A stretch of 34,751 nucleotides of DNA from Sneathiella sp. Lineage in GTDB: Bacteria > Pseudomonadota > Alphaproteobacteria > Sneathiellales > Sneathiellaceae. Below, piece after piece: positions 12,316 through 20,546 of this stretch. The notes below the pieces were generated by a model that had not been told where the DNA came from, searched no databases, and worked only from the letters and a program-made list of their open reading frames with translations. The stretch lies in the NCBI GenBank assembly GCA_021741195.1, contig JAIOYL010000012.1, forward strand, positions 1 to 34,751, in the 5' to 3' direction. The position numbers and the translations under genes are program-made. Numbering within the stretch: the first letter of the stretch is position 1; each line of letters begins with the position of its first letter.

Positions 12316-14304
12316 CTAGACTTCTGCAATCTCGAACAAAAGGTCATCGACCGCAACCTGGCTCGCCGCTGTTGCAATCACCTCCTGCACGACACCTGCT
12401 ATCTGGGCAACGATATCATGCTGCATTTTCATCGCCTCGAGGACAGCAAGGCGGGTCCCGACCTCCACCTCGTCACCGACTTGAACAAATACCTCCAGGA
12501 GAGTGCCATGCATTGGAGCGGCCACGTGCCCACTCCCCGCCATCACCTCTGCCGCCCCTGCAAAGGCAATCATATTGACGAAGCGGAGCGTCTTGCCTTC
12601 ATCCGTGAGTTCAAGAATACCCTCCGCCGGTGCCTCGAAATGCACACGCTTGCGGCGGCCGTCGACAGTCAACTGAGCCCTGTTGTCCGCCATTGCCACG
12701 ACTTCTACAAACAGATCGGCGCCGTCGACATTGATTTCATAGTTGCCGTCCCTCAGCGGAGAAACCGTGACATCGGTTTTCATATCCGCTGAGCCATACA
12801 CATAACGCGTGAGAAGCGATCCGCCGCTTGACCAGTCCATGAGACGATCACTGACGCAGATTGCCTCAGCCAGCGCCTTCTCCCGCTCGACCCGATATTG
12901 CAGCACGGCCGCCATCGCCATCTCTGTCCTGTCCGGATTTTTCGCGGCGAGTTTGTCACTGTCAAATTCCTCGGTGATAAATGCGGTTGTCACCTGCCCG
13001 CGCGCAAATTTCTCATTCGCGAGAATATCAATCAGGAACCCCCGGTTCGTCGTTAACCCGAAAAGCACCGTATTTTTAAGTGCCTCGATCAACCGATTCC
13101 GCGCGACTTCCCGTGTCTCACCATAGGCAATGACTTTTGCGATCATCGGATCGTAGAAAGGGGAAATTGCCGCGCCTGCATCAATCCCGCTGTCGAAGCG
13201 GATGCCATCACCGGACGCTGGACGCCATGTGGTGATTTTGCCCGTGCAGGGAAGGAAATCCTGTGCCGTATCTTCAGCATAAAGCCGCACTTCAAGGGCG
13301 TGCCCTGTGAGCTTCACATCCTTTTGCTCGATCCCAAGTGGTTCGCCTTGCGCAACCTGGATTTGCAGGGACACAAGATCAAGTCCGGTAATCAATTCCG
13401 TCACTGGATGCTCTACCTGCAGGCGGGTATTCATCTCTAGGAAATAGAAATTATTTGCGCTATCCAGCAGGAACTCGACCGTGCCCGCACCGCGATAGTT
13501 GATACTGCGGGCGGCTTCGACGGCTGCCGCTCCCATTCTCGCGCGAAGTTCCTCCGTCATCACGGGACAAGGCGCTTCCTCGACAATTTTCTGGTGGCGC
13601 CGCTGAACCGAGCAATCGCGCTCGCCCAGATGAATAACATTTCCATGCGTATCCGCAAACACCTGAACTTCCACATGGCGCGGTTCGATGATTGCCCTTT
13701 CCAGGATCAACTCATCAGAACCGAACGCGTTCAGCGCTTCCGATCTGGCCGAGGCCAAAGCGGTCATCAGTCCGTTTTCATTCTGTACAAGGCGCATACC
13801 GCGACCGCCGCCGCCCGCTGCGGCCTTCACCATCAGCGGAAAGCCGATTTTCCTGGAGGCTTCGACAAATGCCTCGCCGGATTGATCCGGCTCCTCGTAG
13901 CCCGGAACGCAAGGGACATCCGCTGCAATCATTCGCCGTTTTGCCGCCGCCTTGTTTCCCATGAGATCGATGGCTTCCGTGGTCGGGCCTATAAAAACCA
14001 GACCGGCCTCATCGCAGGCGCGGGCGAACGATGCATTTTCGGACAGGAACCCGTATCCCGGATGGATGGCTTCTGCTCCCGTTTCCGCGGCAGCCTGCAA
14101 AATTTTATTCATGTCAAGATAGGACTGCTGAACCGGCGCTGGCCCGATCAGGACCGCTTCATCGGCCATCCGGACATGAAGGGCAGCGGCATCAGCCTCA
14201 GAATAGACGGCGATTGTCCGGTAGCCGAGGCTTTGTGCAGTCTTCATAACCCTGACGGCGATTTCGCCCCGATTGGCGACAAGTATACTATTGAATTTTC
14301 TCAT
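12316..14304 (-). CDS. atuF: Biotin-dependent acyl-CoA carboxylase alpha subunit (geranyl-CoA type)
   Basis: The 662-residue protein has the biotin carboxylase N-terminal domain (FNSILVANRGEIAVRVM), an ATP-grasp domain with VKAAAGGGGRGMRLV, HLGERDCSVQRRHQK and the LEMNTRLQVEHPVTELITG catalytic block, then a C-terminal biotinyl domain. The biotin lysine is K626 in LEAMKMQHD. It carboxylates biotin with ATP and bicarbonate for transfer by the partner beta subunit. Length and layout fit methylcrotonyl-, geranyl- and propionyl-CoA carboxylases alike; the alpha subunit alone does not decide the substrate. Context (atuA, atuD-type dehydrogenase, AtuE-like hydratase) favours geranyl-CoA carboxylase. 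It lies directly downstream of the beta-subunit gene in the leftward operon. Confidence 0.85.
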   Translation of the reverse strand: MRKFNSILVANRGEIAVRVMKTAQSLGYRTIAVYSEADAAALHVRMADEAVLIGPAPVQQSYLDMNKILQAAAETGAEAIHPGYGFLSENASFARACDEAGLVFIGPTTEAIDLMGNKAAAKRRMIAADVPCVPGYEEPDQSGEAFVEASRKIGFPLMVKAAAGGGGRGMRLVQNENGLMTALASARSEALNAFGSDELILERAIIEPRHVEVQVFADTHGNVIHLGERDCSVQRRHQKIVEEAPCPVMTEELRARMGAAAVEAARSINYRGAGTVEFLLDSANNFYFLEMNTRLQVEHPVTELITGLDLVSLQIQVAQGEPLGIEQKDVKLTGHALEVRLYAEDTAQDFLPCTGKITTWRPASGDGIRFDSGIDAGAAISPFYDPMIAKVIAYGETREVARNRLIEALKNTVLFGLTTNRGFLIDILANEKFARGQVTTAFITEEFDSDKLAAKNPDRTEMAMAAVLQYRVEREKALAEAICVSDRLMDWSSGGSLLTRYVYGSADMKTDVTVSPLRDGNYEINVDGADLFVEVVAMADNRAQLTVDGRRKRVHFEAPAEGILELTDEGKTLRFVNMIAFAGAAEVMAGSGHVAAPMHGTLLEVFVQVGDEVEVGTRLAVLEAMKMQHDIVAQIAGVVQEVIATAASQVAVDDLLFEIAEV

Positions 14305-14355
14305 TTTTCCGGGCCTGCTATTTCATTTGTTTATTATTATCATTTATTTCCGGAT

Positions 14356-15978
14356 TTAAAGCCGGCCCACGCCGAAGCTGTTCGGCTGTAACGTTCGATT
14401 GCGGGCCTCCCAGCAGGTTTGCAACGCAAACCCCAGAACCTTGCGACTGTCCCGAGGGTCGATCACGCCCTGGTCCAGCAACCGGCCCGAGGTATAGAAA
14501 GCATCCGCCTGACTATCAAAATGCGCGATCAATCGCTTCTTTTGCGCGGCCAGCGCCTCTTCATCGACAGGTATGCCTTTTCGCTCGGCACCGCCGCGCG
14601 CGACCTGTTCCATTGTGATCGCTGCCTGCTCTCCACCCATCACGCCGGTTTTAGCATTCGGCCAGGCAAACAGAAAGTCGGGTTCATAGGCAAGGCCGGC
14701 CATGCCATAGTTGCCAGCGCCAAAGCTCGCGCCGATATAGAGCGTAAGCTTGGGCACCCGGACGTTGGAGACCGCCTGGATCATTTTCGACCCATGTTTG
14801 ATCATGCCCTTTTGCTCATACTCCTTACCGACCATGTAGCCGGTGATGTTGTTTAGGAAAACAAGCGGGATATTGGCCTGGTCGCAGAGCTGGAAAAACT
14901 GACCGCCTTTCGCCGCCCCGTCAGGATCGATCGGTCCGTTATTACCGACAATGCCGCAGGCCTGCCCGAAAATGCTCCCTTGCAGACAGACAAGGGTCGA
15001 GCCGTATCTCGGCTTGAATTCGTCAAACTCCGATCCGTCCACAAGCCTTGCAACAACTTCCCGCACATCATAGGGCTTGCGATAATCGACTGGCACAACA
15101 CCTGCAATCTCGTCGGGGTCATACAGCGGCTCCCTGAAATTTTTGATATCGGGTTTCGGACAGTTATTGTTCCAGCCCAGCCGACCAACAATATCACGGG
15201 CAATCAGCAGGCCATGGGCATCGTCTTCGGCCAGATATTCCACAAGGCCCGTCGTCGTCGCATGCATTTCTGACCCGGCCAATTCTTCCTCATCGGAAAT
15301 CTCCCCTGTCGCGGCCCGTACCAGCGCCGCGCCGCCGAGTGACGCGCGGCCGCGCCCCCGGATACCGATAACATAATCGCTCATTCCGGGAAGATAGGCA
15401 CCGCCCGCCGTCGATGGGCCGTGCAGAACAACAAAAGTCGGGATTCCGGCAGCGCTCAACTTCGCAAGGCGCTGAAACCCGCCACCGCCATGCGCCCAGG
15501 ATTCCACCTGATATTTCAGGAGATTGGCGCCCGCGCTCTCGACCAGATGAACAAAGGGAAGCTTCTTGTCGATCGCTATGTCCTGACAGTTACGGAGTTT
15601 CTCTCCCGATTTTTGCGTCATCGCACCTGCGTTGATACCGCTGTCGCTTGCGCAAATCATGCAGCGGACACCCTTGATAAAGCCGATCCCCGTAATTGAA
15701 CTCGCGCCCGGTATGCTTTTCTCCCGGTCATTTGTGTCGACCATATAGTTGGCAAGGCCGAATAGCTCGAGAAACGGCATACCCGGATCCAGAAGACGGA
15801 CAATCCGCTCCCTCGGCGTCAGTTGCCCTCGCTCCTCAAACCGGTCGCGCCGACGTTCGGACAGCTGTTTCGCCCTGTCTTTCAAGGCATGAAGATCATC
15901 GACGAGCGCCAGCATTTCACGGCGGTTGGCCGCAAAGGTTTCAGACGCAGGTACTATTCTGGAAGTGAAGACTGCCAT
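14356..15978 (-). CDS. atuC: Acyl-CoA carboxylase beta subunit (carboxyltransferase, geranyl-CoA type)
   Basis: I start at 15978 (MAVFTSRIVPAS, 540 residues) because GGAG lies six bases upstream; the longer in-frame start at 16020 has no such site. The carboxyltransferase domains contain SGINAGAMTQKSGEKLRN, LVESAGANL, LHGPSTAGGAYLPGMSDYV, the C-domain segment FLNNITGYMVGKEYEQKG and YIGASFGAGNYGM. The protein carboxylates a 3-methyl-2-enoyl-CoA at its gamma carbon. Residues 162-168 (AHGGGGF) are glycine-rich where methylcrotonyl-CoA carboxylases have bulky phenylalanines. From memory, a glycine in this region admits the longer geranyl chain, so geranyl-CoA carboxylase is favoured. It is the first gene of the leftward operon beta-alpha-TIGR03084-fadH. 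Confidence 0.86.
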   Translation of the reverse strand: MAVFTSRIVPASETFAANRREMLALVDDLHALKDRAKQLSERRRDRFEERGQLTPRERIVRLLDPGMPFLELFGLANYMVDTNDREKSIPGASSITGIGFIKGVRCMICASDSGINAGAMTQKSGEKLRNCQDIAIDKKLPFVHLVESAGANLLKYQVESWAHGGGGFQRLAKLSAAGIPTFVVLHGPSTAGGAYLPGMSDYVIGIRGRGRASLGGAALVRAATGEISDEEELAGSEMHATTTGLVEYLAEDDAHGLLIARDIVGRLGWNNNCPKPDIKNFREPLYDPDEIAGVVPVDYRKPYDVREVVARLVDGSEFDEFKPRYGSTLVCLQGSIFGQACGIVGNNGPIDPDGAAKGGQFFQLCDQANIPLVFLNNITGYMVGKEYEQKGMIKHGSKMIQAVSNVRVPKLTLYIGASFGAGNYGMAGLAYEPDFLFAWPNAKTGVMGGEQAAITMEQVARGGAERKGIPVDEEALAAQKKRLIAHFDSQADAFYTSGRLLDQGVIDPRDSRKVLGFALQTCWEARNRTLQPNSFGVGRL

Positions 15979-16211
15979 TCGGAACTCCGGCTTATTTTTA
16001 TTTTTATTTATTAATAGCATAGGTAAGTCTGTGGGGTTAAGAAAAAAACGGCGTCTGCAAATTTAGCCCGTCGAAATTCTCTGGCGTTATATCCGCAGTC
16101 GTTCTAAACTGCACCAATGCCGGTAATGGCATCGCGGGGAACACGGAAAACGTGGCCCAAGGCAAAGACATATAACGGCACTAAGAAATAATAAAAAAGG
16201 AGCCTGTCGAG

Positions 16212-17681
16212 ATGGAAGTAGGAATATTGGCCTACGGGGGATATATCCCGCAAAGCCGATTGCAGCGTAGCGAAATTGCCAAAGCCCATAGCTGGTTTAA
16301 CCCGGGATTAAAGGGCCTCGCCAAAGGTGAGCGCGCCATGGCGAACTGGGATGAGGACAGCGTCACCATGGCGGTCGAAGCCGCGCGGGATTGCTTGGCC
16401 GATTTTGACCGCGATCAGCTCTCCGCGGTCTATATGGCCTCAACCACCTTTCCGTTTATGGATCGGCAGAATGCCGGTATCGTTGCTGACGCGTTGAATT
16501 TGAATAGCAGTCTGCAAACTCTGGATTTCGCCTCCTCGCAACGCGCGGGCAGTGGCGGATTGTCCGTCGCCTTGCAGGTCGCCAATGGCGGCAGCGGCCC
16601 GATCCTGTTCACCACGTCCGAAAAACGTCTGACTAGGGCTGCAAGCCCACTGGAAATGACTTCAGGTGATGGCGCTGCTGCTTTCCTCGTTGGTCAGGGC
16701 AAGGTGATTGCCCGTCTTCTAGGTAGCCATACAGAAGCCGTCGATTTTGTCGATCACTTCCGCGGCGAGGGCGAGGCATATGATTATAACTGGGAAGAAC
16801 GCTGGGTGCGCGATGAGGGCTATCTCAAGATCGTACCTGCGGCGGTTGAAGCCCTCCTTTCAAAAACCGGCGTCACGGCGGCGGAAATTACCACCTTCTG
16901 CTTCCCGGTGGCCGCGCGCGGCGTCGCGGCAAGCCTTGCGAAGAAAATCGGCATGCCGGAGAGTGCGGTTGCGGATAATCTGCAGGAAAATTGTGGTGAA
17001 ACCGGCACAGCCCACTCCATGGTGATGCTGGCCCAAGCGCTGCAGAACAGCAAGCCCGGCGACAAGATCCTTGTCGCAAGCTTCGGTCAGGGCAGTGACG
17101 CTCTGCTCTTTGAGGTGACAAAAGAAATTAACTCGCTTTCACCGCGCAAAGGGGTATCCGGTTATCTTGCTCGCCGCTATGCGGAAACCAATTACAACAA
17201 GTTCCTGGCTTTCCACGACCTCGTCAATTTGGAACGAGGCATTCGCGCGGAAACGGACAAAAAAACAGGACTTACGACCCTCTACCGGAACAAGAGCATG
17301 ATCCAGGGAATGGTGGGCGGACAATGTTCGCAATGCGGTACGGCGCAGTTCCCGAAATCCAATATGTGCGTCAACGAAAATTGCGGCGCCATAGGTACGC
17401 AGGAGGATTACCCCTTCGCAGATCGGGTTTCCAAGGTGAATTCCTTTACCGCTGACCGGCTGACCTATTCTCCCGATCCGCCCGCTTACTACGGCATGAT
17501 CCAATTCGAGGAAGGCGGGCGGTTGATGAGTGATTTTACGGACGTTTCACCGGAGACCGACATCAAGGTGGGCATGCCTATGCGCATGATGTTCCGGGTC
17601 AAGGACTATGACAACAAGCGTGGGTTCAGGCGCTATTTCTGGAAAGCGGCCCCCGCGGGCGCTTCAAATAAAGGAGAATAA
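16212..17681 (+). CDS. HMG-CoA synthase-like thiolase-fold protein fused to a C-terminal OB-fold/zinc-ribbon (DUF35) domain
   Basis: The N-terminal 310 residues resemble archaeal-type HMG-CoA synthase (MEVGILAYGGYIPQSRL, TSGDGAAAFLVGQGKVIARL, a glycine-rich NCGETGTAHSMVMLAQAL). A DUF35-type rubredoxin-like zinc ribbon follows, with C372, C375, C386 and C391 in QCSQCG...MCVNENCG, then an OB fold. The canonical catalytic cysteine position (NACYGG in the family) reads RAGSGG, so G113 replaces it. The FHxP histidine reads FCFP, with C230. The active glutamate segment reads ASTTFPFMD. This is my manual alignment. The gene is divergent from the carboxylase operon and two bases upstream of a thiolase. 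A role in cleaving the 3-hydroxy-3-isohexenylglutaryl-CoA analogue of HMG-CoA is a hypothesis. AAGGAG nine bases upstream supports the start. Confidence 0.82.
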   Translation: MEVGILAYGGYIPQSRLQRSEIAKAHSWFNPGLKGLAKGERAMANWDEDSVTMAVEAARDCLADFDRDQLSAVYMASTTFPFMDRQNAGIVADALNLNSSLQTLDFASSQRAGSGGLSVALQVANGGSGPILFTTSEKRLTRAASPLEMTSGDGAAAFLVGQGKVIARLLGSHTEAVDFVDHFRGEGEAYDYNWEERWVRDEGYLKIVPAAVEALLSKTGVTAAEITTFCFPVAARGVAASLAKKIGMPESAVADNLQENCGETGTAHSMVMLAQALQNSKPGDKILVASFGQGSDALLFEVTKEINSLSPRKGVSGYLARRYAETNYNKFLAFHDLVNLERGIRAETDKKTGLTTLYRNKSMIQGMVGGQCSQCGTAQFPKSNMCVNENCGAIGTQEDYPFADRVSKVNSFTADRLTYSPDPPAYYGMIQFEEGGRLMSDFTDVSPETDIKVGMPMRMMFRVKDYDNKRGFRRYFWKAAPAGASNKGE

Positions 17682-17683
17682 TA

Positions 17684-18889
17684 ATGGCTTCAGGAATTAG
17701 AGATAAGGTTGCTATTTTGGGCATGGGTTGCTCGAAGTTCGGCGAACGCTGGAACGACAACGCGGAAGATCTGATGATCGAGGCCTATGTCGAAGCTCTT
17801 GAAGATGCTGGCATTGAGAAAAGCCAGATCGAGGCTGCCTGGCTTGGCACCGGAATTGAGGAAGAACATGTCGGCAAGTCGGCGGTTCCGCTTTCCATGG
17901 CGTTGCGGCTACCCAATATTCCGGTTACGCGCGTTGAAAACTATTGCGCCAGCGGATCAGAAGCCTTCCGGGGCGCCGTCTATGCCGTTGCCTCCGGCGC
18001 CTGTGATATTGCCCTGGCTCTCGGCGTCGAGAAGCTGAAAGACACCGGCTACGGCGGTCTGCCGCAACGCAATCGTGGCTCCGTCAACGACCTGTTCTGG
18101 GCGAATGCTTCTGCGCCCGGATCTTTCGCGCAACTTGCCTCCGCATATTCCGCCAAGCATGGTGTCAGCAAGGAAGACATGAAGCGGGCCATGGCCCATA
18201 TTTCTGTCAAAAGCCATGACAACGGGTCACGCAATCCGAAGGCGCATCTTCGCAACAAGATCAATGAAGACAAAGTGATAAACGCTCCGATCATTGCGGA
18301 TCCGTTTGGCCTTTTTGATTGCTGCGGCGTCAGTGACGGATCAGCCTGCGCCATCGTAACAACGCCGGAAATCGCAAAATCCCTCGGCAAGAAAGATCCC
18401 GTACCGGTCAAGGCGATGCAGCTTTCAGCCTCCAATGGTACCGAAGCCCAGCATAACTCCTGGGACGGTAGCTATTTTGTGACCACGCGCGCTGCTGCCA
18501 ATCGCGCTTATAAGGAAGCGGGGATCACTAAACCCCGCGACCAGATCAGTTTGTTCGAGGTTCATGACTGTTTCTCCATTACGGAATTTGTTACCATGGA
18601 AGACCTTTTCATTTCCGAGGAGGGCAATGCGGTCAACGATATCATGAATGGCTTCTATGATGCGGACGGCAAAATTCCCTGCCAGATTGATGGCGGTCTT
18701 AAATGCTTCGGCCACCCGATCGGCGCGTCGGGCCTTCGCATGATTTACGAGATGTATCTGCAGATGCAGGGCCGCGCGGGAGAACGCCAGCGTAAAGAGG
18801 AACCAGTCTTCGGCATGACGCATAATCTGGGCGGTTTCCCCCATCAGAATGTCTGCTCAATCACGATTGTCGGAAAAGAAGGCGCGTAA
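17684..18889 (+). CDS. Thiolase family protein (SCP2/lipid-transfer-type)
   Basis: The 401-residue thiolase has the nucleophile C88 in VENYCASGSEA, a histidine in FEVHDCFSITE (H294) and the GGLKCFGHPIGASG block with H344, which is the SCP2-thiolase pattern. It can therefore perform thiolysis of a 3-oxoacyl-CoA or a related retro-Claisen reaction. The start is fixed by AAGGAG at 17671-17676, seven bases upstream. The gene follows the HMGS-like gene after two bases, so the two probably form a complex, as thiolase-fold proteins and DUF35 domains commonly do. The natural substrate may be 7-methyl-3-oxo-6-octenoyl-CoA (inference from the Atu pathway). A strong terminator follows. Confidence 0.88.
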   Translation: MASGIRDKVAILGMGCSKFGERWNDNAEDLMIEAYVEALEDAGIEKSQIEAAWLGTGIEEEHVGKSAVPLSMALRLPNIPVTRVENYCASGSEAFRGAVYAVASGACDIALALGVEKLKDTGYGGLPQRNRGSVNDLFWANASAPGSFAQLASAYSAKHGVSKEDMKRAMAHISVKSHDNGSRNPKAHLRNKINEDKVINAPIIADPFGLFDCCGVSDGSACAIVTTPEIAKSLGKKDPVPVKAMQLSASNGTEAQHNSWDGSYFVTTRAAANRAYKEAGITKPRDQISLFEVHDCFSITEFVTMEDLFISEEGNAVNDIMNGFYDADGKIPCQIDGGLKCFGHPIGASGLRMIYEMYLQMQGRAGERQRKEEPVFGMTHNLGGFPHQNVCSITIVGKEGA

Positions 18890-18901
18890 TTCTTTTCGCT
18901 G

Positions 18902-18949
18902 ATCTCTTCAGGTTGCCTCCACTCCCGGGCAGCCTGAAGAGATATTTTT
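18902..18949 (+). terminator. Rho-independent terminator between convergent genes
   Basis: ATCTCTTCAGGTTGCC at 18902-18917 pairs with GGCAGCCTGAAGAGAT at 18928-18943 over 16 bp, with a single G-T pair and a 10-base loop. ATTTTT follows on the plus strand. It ends the HMGS-like/thiolase operon. The leftward ligase ends just beyond it, and the same hairpin may limit read-through from that side, although no T-run follows on the minus strand. Confidence 0.85.
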
Positions 18950-18958
18950 CAGACAGTT

Positions 18959-20500
18959 TCAGGCTGATTTACGAAGGTCGCCTATCTTGTCTTTCAGAAC
19001 CCTTTTTAAAACCTTCCCCGTCGCGTTGCGCGGCAATTCATCCATAAACACCACATGTTTCGGGATCTTGTAGCGGGCGAGCTTGTCCTGGCAAAAGAGG
19101 ACCAGATCATCGGCGGTCAGTTTTTTATCCGGCGCCACTACAACGACGGCGCATCCAACCTCATCCCAGCGATCATCCGGCACTCCGATGATGGCGAGGT
19201 CGGCGATTTCCGGCATTTTGAATAATATGCTCTCGATTTCTGCCGGATAGACATTCTCCCCGCCGGAGATATACATATCCTTCCAGCGGTCGACGATAAA
19301 ATAATGCCCATCCTCATCGACGCGGCAGGCGTCGCCGGTATGGAGCCAGCCGTCCGTGATTGCTTCCGCGTTTGCTTCCGGCCGGTTCCAGTAGCCAGGA
19401 GTAATATTCGGGCCCTTCACCCAGAGCTCACCGGTCGTTCCTTGCGGAACATCATTTCCATTCTCATCGACGACGCGCGCCTCGGCATTCATCGCCAGCT
19501 TGCCCGCGGAGCCCGGCTTGGCAAATGCCATCTCTGCATCCTGAACGGTAACGGTCGGGCTTGTCTCGGTCATGCCATAACCTTGCTGTAGGGCCAGACC
19601 GCGCGCCTTGTAGGCTTCAAGAAGCGGTACCGGTGTTGGCGCGCCGCCGACGCCTGAGCAGGCTAAACGCGAGAGATCCGTCGCGCCGAATGCCGGATGC
19701 TGGCTCATGAAAAGATAATTCGCTGGCACGCCGAAGAAATGGGTAAGGCCGATCTCCGGATCATCAATAAGCCGGAGGCATTCGCCGGGGTCAAAGGTGC
19801 GCATGACAAGGGTCGTGCCGCCGAAATAAAGCGCAACCGAGCTATAACAGTTCAGCCCGCCCGTATGGAAGAGTGGCAGTATGGTGAGCGTCTTCGCATT
19901 CGGCGTGAAATAGGTCGGAACACCCAAATTCACCGCGTTGTAAAAAGCCATGCCATAAGTGTTCATCGCGCCCTTCGGCAGACCAGTCGTGCCCGAGGTA
20001 TACATGATCGTCCAGACATCGTCATGGGTGAGTGTGGCAACCACCGGTGTCGGGCTTGCGGCCGCGATAGCTGCCTCATAGGGTGTATGGCCACCACCGC
20101 CCGTTGTCTCCAATATATGGGACACGCCTGTTTTTTCTTTCAGTTCTACCATCTCAGCCGCAAACTGCGCGTCGTGGATCATTACCTTTGGCTCGGCATC
20201 GCGGATGATAAAATCGAGCTCCGACACCGTCAGCCGCCAGTTCAAAGGAAGGAATATAGCGCCAATCTTGGCGCATGCGGCCTGTGTCTCGAGCATATCC
20301 GTCGAGTTCATCGCAAGAACACCGACGCGATCGCCTTTTTCAACACCGCAGTTCTTCTGCAGATGCGCCGCGAGCCTCAACGCCCGGTCATTGGCCTCGG
20401 CATAAGTGAAGTGGCGATTGGAGTGAAGGTCCACCCAGACCTCCTTCCCCGGCACCCTTTCCGCGTGATGGGCCAGCCAGTCATAATGCATTACAGTCAT
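18959..20500 (-). CDS. AMP-forming acyl-CoA synthetase (AtuH-like position)
   Basis: The 513-residue adenylate-forming ligase has the P-loop IMYTSGTTGLPKGAM (about 165-179), the A5 block GYGMTETSPTV, and the hinge region LHTGDACRVDEDGHYFIVDR followed by WKDMYISGGENVYPAEIES. The catalytic C-terminal lysine is in RNATGKVLKR (about K496). It converts a carboxylic acid, ATP and CoA to acyl-CoA, AMP and pyrophosphate. GGAGG five to six bases upstream supports the start. It lies 46 bases downstream of an acyl-CoA dehydrogenase gene in a two-gene leftward operon. In the Atu scheme it would activate citronellate or geranate, but medium-chain or aromatic acids cannot be excluded from sequence. Confidence 0.9.
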   Translation of the reverse strand: MTVMHYDWLAHHAERVPGKEVWVDLHSNRHFTYAEANDRALRLAAHLQKNCGVEKGDRVGVLAMNSTDMLETQAACAKIGAIFLPLNWRLTVSELDFIIRDAEPKVMIHDAQFAAEMVELKEKTGVSHILETTGGGGHTPYEAAIAAASPTPVVATLTHDDVWTIMYTSGTTGLPKGAMNTYGMAFYNAVNLGVPTYFTPNAKTLTILPLFHTGGLNCYSSVALYFGGTTLVMRTFDPGECLRLIDDPEIGLTHFFGVPANYLFMSQHPAFGATDLSRLACSGVGGAPTPVPLLEAYKARGLALQQGYGMTETSPTVTVQDAEMAFAKPGSAGKLAMNAEARVVDENGNDVPQGTTGELWVKGPNITPGYWNRPEANAEAITDGWLHTGDACRVDEDGHYFIVDRWKDMYISGGENVYPAEIESILFKMPEIADLAIIGVPDDRWDEVGCAVVVVAPDKKLTADDLVLFCQDKLARYKIPKHVVFMDELPRNATGKVLKRVLKDKIGDLRKSA

Positions 20501-20546
20501 AGTTTCCTCCCGGTCATACTTTTTGTTCTTTTGGGTTTTTCTTTAC

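Noticed and set aside
12316-15978. Leucine-degradation (Liu) methylcrotonyl-CoA carboxylase cluster
   Set aside because: No isovaleryl-CoA dehydrogenase/HMG-CoA lyase set is present; AtuA, an AtuD-like enzyme and the glycine-rich acyl pocket favour a geranyl-type system, although the assignment remains an inference.
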